A stretch of DNA of 64,000 nt, from assembly GCF_024436055.1 (NCBI RefSeq), contig NZ_JANFNH010000007.1:62001-126000 (forward strand). Direction: 5' to 3'. Made by a program: the position numbers and the translations under genes. The DNA is from Streptantibioticus rubrisoli (GTDB lineage: Bacteria; Actinomycetota; Actinomycetes; Streptomycetales; Streptomycetaceae). Every line of letters begins with the position of its first letter. The stretch's first letter is position 1. The notes below the pieces were generated by a model. That model worked only from the letters and a program-made list of their open reading frames with translations. It did no database searches and was not told the DNA's origin. Shown here one piece after another: positions 56,556 through 64,000 of the stretch.

Positions 56556-56927
56556 GCCCACATGATCCCGCATCCCGGCCCGGTGTGGGCAGTTCTCATC
56601 GGGATCATTGGGGGGCGGAGACCTCCGCGCCCCCGCCACCGGCTACCGCGGTGTGTCCGCTTGGCCGGTTCCGGTTCGTGCCCCCGGCGGTTCGTGACAA
56701 GGTGGTGAGCGATGTGCTGCACCTCCGTGACAAGGGGGCCGAGCCGTGCAAGGGCTTGACGGGGGCGGTCGCTGAGCGCATTACCATTTCTTCCGGTGCC
56801 GCGCCCCGACTACCGGTCGGGAGTTGCTGCGTGTAGGGCGCGGACCGACGTGCGCACGGGACCCCGTGTGGACGTCAGGCGTATCGCCTCTCCCCCGTTC
56901 TGCCACATCTCCAGGAACGCGAGCCCC
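56556..56927. promoter_or_regulatory. Upstream region of murA
   Basis: No gene is seen in this 372-nt divergent region. A candidate -35 TTGACG (56756-56761) and TACCAT (56782-56787) are 20 nt apart, longer than usual. The sequence CGTGACAAGG occurs twice (about 56693 and 56726). Confidence 0.35.
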
Positions 56928-58262
56928 ATGACCGACGACATCCTGCTTGTCCACGGCGGCACCCCGCTTGAGGGCGAGATCCGTGTGCGCGGTGCGAAGA
57001 ACCTCGTACCCAAGGCCATGGTGGCCGCCCTGCTCGGCAGTGGGCCGAGCCGTCTGCGCAACGTTCCGGACATTCGGGACGTGCGGGTGGTACGCGGACT
57101 GCTCCAGCTGCACGGCGTGACCGTCGGCCCCGGCGAGGAGGCCGGTGAGCTGGTGCTCGACCCGTCGCATGTGGAGAGCGCGAACGTCGCGGACATCGAC
57201 GCGCACGCGGGCTCCTCGCGCATCCCGATCCTGTTCTGCGGCCCGCTGCTGCACCGGCTGGGCCACGCCTTCATCCCGGGCCTGGGCGGCTGCGACATCG
57301 GCGGGCGGCCGATCGACTTCCACTTCGAGGTGCTGCGGCAGTTCGGCGCGACCATCGACAAGCGGCCCGAGGGCCTGTACCTGGAGGCGCCGCACCGGCT
57401 GCGCGGCACCAAGATCCGGCTGCCGTACCCGTCGGTCGGCGCGACCGAGCAGGTGCTGCTGACGGCGGTGCTCGCGGAGGGCGTCACCGAGCTGGCGAAC
57501 GCGGCCGTGGAGCCGGAGATCGAGGACCTGATCTGCGTGCTGCAGAAGATGGGCGCGATCATCTCCATGGACACCGACCGGACGATCCGGATCACCGGTG
57601 TGGACACGCTCGGCGGCTACAACCACCGGGCGCTGCCGGACCGCCTGGAGTCGGCGTCCTGGGCCAGCGCGGCGCTGGCGACCAAGGGCAACGTGTACGT
57701 ACGCGGCGCCAGCCAGCGCGAGATGATGACGTTCCTCAACACGTACCGCAAGGTCGGCGGCGCGTTCGAGATCGACGACGAGGGCATCCGGTTCTGGCAC
57801 CCGGGCGGCGCGCTGAACGCCATCGCGCTGGAGACGGACGTGCACCCCGGTTTCCAGACCGACTGGCAGCAGCCGCTGGTGGTGGCGTTGACGCAGGCGT
57901 CGGGGCTGTCGATCGTGCACGAGACGGTGTACGAGTCGCGCCTCGGTTTCACCTCGGCGCTGAACCAGATGGGGGCGCACATCCAGCTGTACCGGGAGTG
58001 CCTGGGCGGTACGCCGTGCCGGTTCGGCCAGCGGAACTTCCTGCACTCGGCGGTGGTGTCCGGGCCGACGAAGCTGCAGGGGGCGGATCTGGTCATTCCC
58101 GATCTGCGGGGCGGCTTCTCCTACCTGATCGCCGCGCTCGCCGCGGAGGGCACGTCGCGGGTGCACGGCATCGACCTGATCAACCGCGGCTACGAGAACT
58201 TCATGGACAAGCTCCGTGCGTTGGGTGCGGACGTGGAGCTGCCGACGGCCGTCACCGTCTGA
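56928..58262 (+). CDS. murA: UDP-GlcNAc 1-carboxyvinyltransferase
   Basis: A 444-aa enzyme transferring enolpyruvate to UDP-GlcNAc, the first committed peptidoglycan step. The catalytic Cys is in LGGCDIGGRPIDFHF (about residue 121); RVRGAKNLVPKAM holds the substrate Lys-Asn. It is recognisably MurA, with the fosfomycin-target Cys kept. AGGAA upstream of ATG 56928. Confidence 0.94.
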   Translation: MTDDILLVHGGTPLEGEIRVRGAKNLVPKAMVAALLGSGPSRLRNVPDIRDVRVVRGLLQLHGVTVGPGEEAGELVLDPSHVESANVADIDAHAGSSRIPILFCGPLLHRLGHAFIPGLGGCDIGGRPIDFHFEVLRQFGATIDKRPEGLYLEAPHRLRGTKIRLPYPSVGATEQVLLTAVLAEGVTELANAAVEPEIEDLICVLQKMGAIISMDTDRTIRITGVDTLGGYNHRALPDRLESASWASAALATKGNVYVRGASQREMMTFLNTYRKVGGAFEIDDEGIRFWHPGGALNAIALETDVHPGFQTDWQQPLVVALTQASGLSIVHETVYESRLGFTSALNQMGAHIQLYRECLGGTPCRFGQRNFLHSAVVSGPTKLQGADLVIPDLRGGFSYLIAALAAEGTSRVHGIDLINRGYENFMDKLRALGADVELPTAVTV

Positions 58263-58477
58263 GCGCCCCCGTCGGGGGCACACCCCCCGCCACGTCGCAG
58301 GCGAGCCACCGTGCCGCCTGCGGCGGGCTTTTCCCCACCCGCCCGCCGGTTTCGCCCGGCGGGCTCTTCCTACCCACCCGCGCCGTTGCCGCCTGTGGCG
58401 GGCGGGGAGCCGCCCTGTGGCGGCCGTGGGCGGCTTAGGGGCTTGCCCCCAGAAGAACAGCGCCCTGGGCATGCGTA

Positions 58478-58505
58478 AGGGCGGCCACCCGTGGGTGGCC
58501 GCCCT
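58478..58505 (-). terminator. Hairpin between murA and hupA
   Basis: AGGGCGGCCACCC / GGTGGCCGCCCT with GTG loop; serves convergent murA and hupA transcripts, without a T run. Confidence 0.8.
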
Positions 58506-58544
58506 GGGGGACGGGCTGGGCCCGTCAAGGTAGAGGGCGAGTGA

Positions 58545-58826
58545 TTACTTGCCCTTCGCGGCTTCCTTGAGCTTGGAGCCCGCGGCGACCTTCACGGTGT
58601 ACCCGGCCGGGATCTCGATGGGGTCGCCGGTCTGCGGGTTGCGCGCGGTGCGAGCGGCACGGTGGGTGCGCTCGAAGGTCAGGAAGCCAGGGATGGTGAC
58701 CTTCTCGTCGCCCTTGGCGACGACCTCGCCGACGGTCTCGGCGAAAGCGGCCAGCACTGCGTCGGCATCCTTGCGGGTCACCTCGGCGCGGTCAGCCACT
58801 GCGGCCACCAGCTCACTGCGGTTCAT
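58545..58826 (-). CDS. hupA: HU-family nucleoid protein
   Basis: A 93-aa bacterial HU. Starts MNRSELVAAVADRAEVTRKDADAVL; the DNA-binding arm is TARNPQTGDPIEIPAGYTVK. It lacks the long Lys-rich tail of the sporulation-type HupS, so it is the vegetative HupA type. Confidence 0.95.
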   Translation of the reverse strand: MNRSELVAAVADRAEVTRKDADAVLAAFAETVGEVVAKGDEKVTIPGFLTFERTHRAARTARNPQTGDPIEIPAGYTVKVAAGSKLKEAAKGK

Positions 58827-59124
58827 AATTCGTACTCCCGTGTTTTTCTTGCCATTAAGGCGTGAGTTTGAAGCCGATGCTGCCAAGCCACTCGGACACC
58901 CAATGGTCCGGGGCTGCCGCAAGAACCTCTCGCCCGGGTACGCATCCTGCCCGTACCTGCGGCGGGAAAGCCAATCCGGCGCCCGCGAGAGTCACACGAA
59001 AAGCGCCACTGCGGTGGCTTGGTGACGCTCCGTCCGCTCCTGACAGCGCAGCGCAGGGATTTCTCCGGCCGCGGCTGCGGCAACCTTATGGGCTGCGCAG
59101 TCGCGACCGGCAACGACGCGCGGG

Positions 59125-60567
59125 CTACCGCACGTCGTTCGGCATCGAGTGCGGGGCGGCCACACCCTGTGCCTTGGCGGCCTCACGGACCGCTTCGGCG
59201 ACCGCGCTGGCCACCTTGTCGTTGAAGACGCTCGGGATGATGTAGTTGGCGTTGATCTGGTCGTCTCCGACGACCTCCGCCAGCGCCCGAGCGGCGGCCA
59301 GCATCATCTCGGTGTTCACGGTACGCGACTGCGCGTCCAGCAGGCCGCGGAAGACGCCCGGGAAGACCAGCACGTTGTTGATCTGGTTGGGGAAGTCACT
59401 GCGGCCGGTGGCGACCACCGCGGCGGTCTCCCGGGCCACCGCCGGGTCGACCTCGGGGTCGGGGTTGGCCAGCGCGAAGACGATCGCGCCGTCCGCCATG
59501 GCGGCCACGTCCGTGCCGTCCAGCACGTTGGGGGCGGAGACGCCGATGAACACGTCGGCGCCGCGTACCGCCTCCTTGAGGGTGCCGGTGACGTTGTCGG
59601 GGTTGGTGTTGTCGGCGATCCAGCGGAGCGGCGACTCGGGGTCGGCGTCCACCAGGTCGTCACGGCCGCTGTGCACCACGCCGTGGATGTCGGCGACGAC
59701 AGCGTGCCGTACGCCCGCCGCGATCAGCAGCTTGAGGATCGCGGTGCCGGCCGCGCCGGCGCCGGACATGACGACCCGGATGTCCTCGATCTTCTTGCCG
59801 ACCACCCGCAGCGCGTTGGTCAGCGCGGCGAGCACCACGATCGCGGTGCCGTGCTGGTCGTCGTGGAAGACCGGGATGTCCAGCGCCTCGCGCAGCCGCG
59901 CCTCGATCTCGAAGCAGCGGGGGGCGGAGATGTCCTCCAGGTTGATGCCCGCGAAGCCGGGAGCGATGGCCTTGACGATCTCCACGATGGCGTCGGTGTC
60001 CTGGGTGTCCAGGCAGATCGGCCAGGCGTCGATGCCCGCGAAGCGCTTGAAGAGGGCCGCCTTGCCCTCCATCACCGGAAGCGCGGCCTTGGGGCCGATG
60101 TTGCCCAGGCCCAGCACCGCGGAGCCGTCGGTGACGACCGCGACGCTGTTGCGCTTGATGGTCAACCGCCGTGCGTCATCGGGGTTGTTGGCGATCGCCA
60201 TGCAGACCCGGGCGACACCCGGGGTGTAGACCATGGACAGGTCGTCACGGTTGCGGATGGGGTGCTTGGACGCCATCTCGATCTTGCCACCGAGGTGCAT
60301 CAGGAAGGTACGGTCGGAGACCTTGCCGATGACCAGGCCCTCGATGCCGCGCAGCTTCTCGACTATCTGGTCGGCGTGCGCGGTCGAGGTGGCCGCGATG
60401 GTCACGTCGATGCGGAGTTTCTCGTGTCCGGACGCGGTGACGTCGAGGCCGGTGACGGACCCGCCGGACGACTCCACCGCGGTGGTGAGCTGACTGACCG
60501 CGGTCCCGCTCGCCGGGACCTCCAGGCGGACCGTGATCGAGTAAGAGACGCTCGGCGCCGTTGCCAT
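59125..60567 (-). CDS. NAD-dependent malic enzyme with ACT domain
   Basis: A 480-aa malate decarboxylase. An N-terminal ACT-like domain (residues 5-85) precedes the malic enzyme core: VYTPGVARVCMAI, GSAVLGLGNIGPKAALPVMEGKA, FHDDQHGTAIVVLAA and the nucleotide motif SGAGAAGTAI. The ACT domain suggests amino acid or metabolite control. GGAGGAAAG upstream of ATG 60567. Confidence 0.94.
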   Translation of the reverse strand: MATAPSVSYSITVRLEVPASGTAVSQLTTAVESSGGSVTGLDVTASGHEKLRIDVTIAATSTAHADQIVEKLRGIEGLVIGKVSDRTFLMHLGGKIEMASKHPIRNRDDLSMVYTPGVARVCMAIANNPDDARRLTIKRNSVAVVTDGSAVLGLGNIGPKAALPVMEGKAALFKRFAGIDAWPICLDTQDTDAIVEIVKAIAPGFAGINLEDISAPRCFEIEARLREALDIPVFHDDQHGTAIVVLAALTNALRVVGKKIEDIRVVMSGAGAAGTAILKLLIAAGVRHAVVADIHGVVHSGRDDLVDADPESPLRWIADNTNPDNVTGTLKEAVRGADVFIGVSAPNVLDGTDVAAMADGAIVFALANPDPEVDPAVARETAAVVATGRSDFPNQINNVLVFPGVFRGLLDAQSRTVNTEMMLAAARALAEVVGDDQINANYIIPSVFNDKVASAVAEAVREAAKAQGVAAPHSMPNDVR

Positions 60568-61096
60568 GCCGACTTTCCTCCGCATTGTCCGTGTCGTGTC
60601 CATGGGTCGGGCACGAGACACTCGATGGTCGCACCTACTGACTGGTAGGCGGTAACCGGCCCCACTCGCGACGGAACGGTCATTCCGCGATGCGATATGT
60701 CAGGATGATCAGAATCGGTCACGGTCCGTCATGTACGCCGTCCGGGCCGCCCCGATCGGGCAATTTCCGCGCCAGGAACGGCCAACCCGCAACGTTTGTT
60801 AGTCTGGTTACGGCACCGGCTCGATCCAAGCCCCCGGGCCCAACCATTGTCGCTACGAGCGACCTCTTGCCGCGAGGCGAGCATGGCGGGTCGGTGTCGC
60901 AGACGTAAGCGCGAAGGGCGCCCCTCCTCGGAGGGGCGCCCTTCGTCGTGCGTACTCAGTGCCTTTTCAGGGGGCCAGCTCGGTGCCTGTTCAGGGACCC
61001 GCTCAGTGCCTGTTCAGGGGCCCGCTCAGTGCCTGTTCAGGGACCCGCTCAGTGCCTGTTCAGGGGCCCGCTCAGGCCCGCCTGCTCAGTGCCTGT
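60568..61096. other. Region with orphan hairpin and tandem repeats
   Basis: This 529-nt stretch holds the malic-enzyme promoter, the hairpin at 60912-60945 and the 23-bp repeats at 60955-61097. No protein gene is supported. Confidence 0.7.
60912..60945. terminator. Long perfect hairpin
   Basis: CGAAGGGCGCCCCTCC-TC-GGAGGGGCGCCCTTCG: 16-bp arms. It may terminate helD on the minus strand or a small RNA on the plus strand. Confidence 0.8.
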
Positions 61097-61097
61097 T
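60955..61097. repeat. 23-bp tandem repeat downstream of helD
   Basis: Four near-perfect units CTCAGTGCCTGTTCAGGGACCCG lie at 60979-61070, alternating GGGA and GGGG, flanked by degenerate copies at 60955 and 61085. It begins at the helD stop. Confidence 0.92.
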
Positions 61098-63445
61098 CAG
61101 TCCCGCAGCAGATCGGGCACGCCGGTCCCGTCGGGCTGGTCCCGCTCCCCCGCGACCACGGTCAGCTGCTGGGTGGCCCGGGTCAGCGCCACGTACAGCA
61201 CCCGCAGCCCGGCGGGCGACTCGTCGGCGATCTCGGCGGGCGAGACCACCACCGTGGCGTCGTACTCCAAGCCCTTGGCCTCCAGGCTGCCCAGCGGCAC
61301 CACGCGGTCCCCGAGCCCGGCCAGCCACCGCCGCGCCTCGGCCCTGCGGCCCATCGCCACCACGACGCCGACCGTGCCCTCCACCTCGGCCAGCAGCCGT
61401 GCCGCCTCGGCCCGCACGGTCTGCCTCAACTCCCCGTCGGCGACGGTGAATCGGGGCACCACACCCGTCGAGCGCACCGCGGAGGGCGGCTGCATGCCCG
61501 GCATCGCCAACCGCAGCACCTTCGCCGCCAGGTCCGCGATCTCCGCCGGGTTGCGGTAGTTGACGGTCAGAGTGAAGCGGCGGCGGACCCGGGCGCCCAG
61601 CGCCTCGTCCCGGGCGCGCGCCGCCTCCTCCGGGTCGCTCCACGAACTCTGCGCCGGATCGCCGACCACCGTCCAGGTGGCGCTGGTGCCGCGCCGGGCC
61701 ACCATCCGCCACTGCATCGGGGTCAGGTCCTGCGCCTCGTCCACGATGACGTGCGCGTACTCGGTGCGCTCCTGCTCGATCCGCTCGGCACGGGTGCGGC
61801 GAGCGGCGTAGGCGCGGTCGGCGTAGGTGGTCACCTCGTCCAGGCCGGTCAGCTCGTCCAGCGGGTCCACCTCACGCGGCTTGACCGGGCGCGGCGCGGC
61901 GCCCAGCAGCACCCGCAGCTCGTCCAGCAGCGCCACGTCGTGCACGCTCAGCGGGCCCAGGCCGTGCTCGTCCAGGCGGGACAGCGAGCGGGCCAACTGC
62001 CGTACCTCGCGCGGGTTGAGCGTCCGGCGCGCCCACCGGCCCAGCCGCTTCTCGTCGGCCATGGCCGCCAGCACCCGGCGCGGGGTGAGCACCGGCCACC
62101 ACGCCTCAAGGAACGCCAGGAAGTCGTCCTCGGTCGCCACGTCCTCGTCGAACCCCTCGCGGGCCTCGGCGATCAGCTCCGGGTCGGCCAGGTGCGTACC
62201 GCGCCCGGACTTCGCCCACAGCGCGTCCAGCAGCAGCCTGCGGGCGCGCGGGCGCATCAGGTTCACCGGCGCGGTACCGGCGAGCACGCTGCGGCGGATA
62301 CCGGCCAGCTCCCGCTCGTCCAGCTCCAGCCTGCGGCCGAACGCCACCACCCGCAGCGACGTGGGCACCCCGCCACCCAGGTCCAGCGCGCCCCTGGCGG
62401 CCTTGCGCAGCACCGGCAGCATCCGCGACGAACCCTTGATCCGGGCCACCGCCGGGCTGTCGTAGGTGGTCGCCTCGGCGCCGTCGACCAGCGAACCGAC
62501 CGCGCGGATCGCCACCTGGCCCTCCTCGCCGAGCGACGGCAGCACGCCCTCGGTGTACGAGACCAGCAGAGGCGTCGGGCTGACCACCAGGATCCCGCCG
62601 GAGTACCGGCGCCGGTCCTGGTAGAGCAGGTACGCGGCCCGGTGCAGCGCCACCGCGGTCTTGCCGGTACCGGGGCCGCCAGTGACCTCGGTGACACCCG
62701 GGGCGGGTGCGCGGATCACCATGTCCTGCTCGGCCTGGATGCTCGCCACGATGTCGCGCATCGTGTGGCTGCGGGCCCGGCCCAGGGCGGCCATCAGCGC
62801 ACCGTCGCCGACGATGGCCAGTTCCTCGCCCGCGAGCCGGGTGGCCAGCTCCGGGCGCATCAGGTCGTCCTCGACGCCCAGCACCCGGCGGCCCTTGCTG
62901 CGGATCACCCGGCGGCGCACCACCCGCCCGGGGTCCTTGGGGGTGGAACGGTAGAACGGCGCGGCGGCGGGCGCCCGCCAGTCGATGACCAGCGGTGCGT
63001 AGTCGGCGTCCAGCACCCCTATCCGGCCGATGTGCAGGGTCTCCGCGATGTCGGCGGTGTTGTCCGGGCGCACCGCGTCCTCGGCGACCTCGGTCGCGGT
63101 GAACGCGCCGTCCGGGCCGCGCTTGCCGTCCTTGCCGCGCAGCAGGTCGATCCGCCCGAAGAGGAAGTCCTCGAACTCGGAGTTGAGCCGGTTGAGGTGC
63201 ACACCGGCCTGGAAGACCTGCGCGTCGCGCTCCGCCAGCGCGCCCGGCGTACCGACCTGACCGCGCTTCTCCGCGTCGTCCACCAGGAACTCCGCCTCGT
63301 GGATCTTCTCCTCCAGGCGGCGGTAGACGCGGTCGAGATGCCGCTGCTCAGCGGCCAGCTCGCGGTCGACGACCGCGGTCCCGGCCTCTTCCTGCGCGGT
63401 GTGGCCCACGTGCTCGGCCACGTCCCGCGCGTCCTGCGCGCTCAC
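61097..63445 (-). CDS. helD: HelD-type RNA polymerase-associated helicase-like protein
   Basis: A 782-aa SF1 UvrD/Rep-like protein. A coiled-coil N-terminus (RELAAEQRHLDRVYRRLEE) is typical of HelD. Walker A GGPGTGKTAVALHR (about 255), VDEAQDLTPMQ (about 567) and VLYVALTRATQQL near the end are intact. HelD releases stalled RNA polymerase from DNA, and HelR homologues give rifamycin tolerance. GTG 63445 has GAAGGGGG upstream. Confidence 0.9.
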   Translation of the reverse strand: MSAQDARDVAEHVGHTAQEEAGTAVVDRELAAEQRHLDRVYRRLEEKIHEAEFLVDDAEKRGQVGTPGALAERDAQVFQAGVHLNRLNSEFEDFLFGRIDLLRGKDGKRGPDGAFTATEVAEDAVRPDNTADIAETLHIGRIGVLDADYAPLVIDWRAPAAAPFYRSTPKDPGRVVRRRVIRSKGRRVLGVEDDLMRPELATRLAGEELAIVGDGALMAALGRARSHTMRDIVASIQAEQDMVIRAPAPGVTEVTGGPGTGKTAVALHRAAYLLYQDRRRYSGGILVVSPTPLLVSYTEGVLPSLGEEGQVAIRAVGSLVDGAEATTYDSPAVARIKGSSRMLPVLRKAARGALDLGGGVPTSLRVVAFGRRLELDERELAGIRRSVLAGTAPVNLMRPRARRLLLDALWAKSGRGTHLADPELIAEAREGFDEDVATEDDFLAFLEAWWPVLTPRRVLAAMADEKRLGRWARRTLNPREVRQLARSLSRLDEHGLGPLSVHDVALLDELRVLLGAAPRPVKPREVDPLDELTGLDEVTTYADRAYAARRTRAERIEQERTEYAHVIVDEAQDLTPMQWRMVARRGTSATWTVVGDPAQSSWSDPEEAARARDEALGARVRRRFTLTVNYRNPAEIADLAAKVLRLAMPGMQPPSAVRSTGVVPRFTVADGELRQTVRAEAARLLAEVEGTVGVVVAMGRRAEARRWLAGLGDRVVPLGSLEAKGLEYDATVVVSPAEIADESPAGLRVLYVALTRATQQLTVVAGERDQPDGTGVPDLLRD

Positions 63446-63797
63446 GCACGGACCCCCTTCTTGCCTTGCTTGCTTCACACTCCGTGCGGGAGTGGTGTCA
63501 CTCCGCGGGAGCCCACTCCTTAAGAGGAGCAGCCTGTCACCGTATATGAGTACGGGCGTTTTCTCACGGGGTGAGCGGGTCTGGGCGATAAACCAAAGGG
63601 GGCGGTGCACGCGCAGGGACCGGTGCTCCGCCAGGGGCACGGATGGCCAAGGGGTGCCATGGCAGGGGCGCGGCCACCAAATGCAGGGGGGAAGCCCGAC
63701 CGCCGAAAGGGGGTGCGGCCGCCAAAGGCCGCCGTGAGCCCGGCCGCCCAAGGGGGTGCGGGTGGCGAAGCCCCCGCGACGCGCGGCGAAGCCGCGC
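63446..63797. other. Intergenic region upstream of helD
   Basis: About 350 nt containing the helD promoter and GC-rich dyads such as GCGCGGC-GAA-GCCGCGC (63781-63797). No rifamycin-associated element was recognised. Confidence 0.5.
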
Positions 63798-63849
63798 AAA
63801 AAGCGACGAAGGCGACGCGGCCCACGCTGTCCGTGGGCATGCGTCGCCT
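63798..63849 (-). terminator. Terminator of ssrA
   Basis: On the minus strand an AGGCGACGC / GCGTCGCCT stem encloses an inner CCCAC/GTGGG hairpin and runs into TCGTCGCTTTTT, 11 nt after the tmRNA 3' end. Confidence 0.85.
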
Positions 63850-63859
63850 ATCGCCTTCG

Positions 63860-64000
63860 TGGAGATGGCGGGAATCGAACCCGCGTCCTACGGTGCAGAA
63901 CCAGGGCTTCTCCGAGCGCAGTCTGCTGTGCTTTTCTCGGCCCCGGCAGTCACGCAGACAAGCTGCCGACGGGCTCAGCCACTGTTTGGTTTCCCACTAG
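63860..64000 (-). ncRNA. ssrA: tmRNA, 3' part
   Basis: The minus strand reads ACGCGGGTTCGATTCCCGCCATCTCCA at its end: T-arm and 3' acceptor half of the tRNA-like domain, with encoded discriminator A but not CCA. The preceding 110 nt match the pseudoknot region of actinobacterial tmRNA. The tag-peptide frame and 5' end lie beyond the window. Confidence 0.93.

Noticed and set aside
60955-61097. CRISPR array
   Set aside because: The repeats are directly abutting without unique spacers, and no cas genes occur nearby.
63446-63560. Rifamycin-associated element upstream of helD
   Set aside because: No long palindrome with GGGGCTTGC-like arms is present in the promoter region; only unrelated short dyads are seen.

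Overview
The window is 64 kb of high-GC actinobacterial chromosome, almost certainly from Streptomyces or a close relative. Evidence for this includes an SsgA-like protein (SsgG type), two N-acetylglucosamine PTS permeases with DasR-type operators, a mec-cysO-cysM cluster, an XRE/DUF397/ATPase triad, frequent GTG starts, and host tRNAs of which one lacks an encoded CCA. Gene order from the penicillin-binding protein to helD closely follows my memory of the S. coelicolor SCO2897-SCO2952 block; that synteny is recalled, not computed.

Layout. 1-4275: right end of an integrated AICE-type mobile element (FtsK-like Tra, a small membrane protein, a RepSA-type initiator, a small basic protein and a large serine integrase) inserted into an ABC-2 permease gene, which it truncates. 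4.2-12.6 kb: ABC-2 permeases, class A PBP, a guanidine-III-like riboswitch in front of a frameshifted SugE gene, GroES-like protein, Bcp peroxiredoxin, HNH pseudogene, tRNA-Leu(UAG), rdgB, a lipoprotein and rph. 12.6-15.9 kb: nagF, nagE1 and nagE2 with DasR-like sites. 16-22 kb: MBL hydrolase, cysM-cysO with a leader peptide, mec, amino acid permease, DUF2017 and clpS. 22.3-27.7 kb: pncB-pncA under a striking promoter palindrome, then two RDD proteins. 28-37 kb: ssgG, FAD oxidase, 4-hydroxyphenylpyruvate dioxygenase with a divergent Lrp regulator, a five-gene OpuC-like ABC operon with two tandem binding proteins, and a PDZ/Lon-type protease.

37-50 kb: IclR regulator, DEAD/DEAH helicase, MFS exporter, tRNA-Cys followed by two tRNA-derived tandem repeats, a secreted lytic transglycosylase with a long structured leader, a three-gene xanthine dehydrogenase-type operon, and a GH20 hexosaminidase. 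50-55.2 kb: an accessory, visibly lower-GC stretch with the XRE/DUF397/ATPase triad, a WXG-like helical protein, a large alpha/beta hydrolase and a lipoprotein. 55.6-64 kb: DUF3039, YqgE, murA, hupA, malic enzyme, a 23-bp tandem repeat, helD, and the 3' end of tmRNA (ssrA).

Themes. Amino-sugar use links nagF/E1/E2, the GH20 enzyme and murA. The cysO/cysM/mec set forms a protein-bound cysteine synthesis route. pncB and pncA form a nicotinamide salvage unit. Start codons were chosen by Shine-Dalgarno position, overlap with the upstream gene and family alignment from memory. No database search was run.
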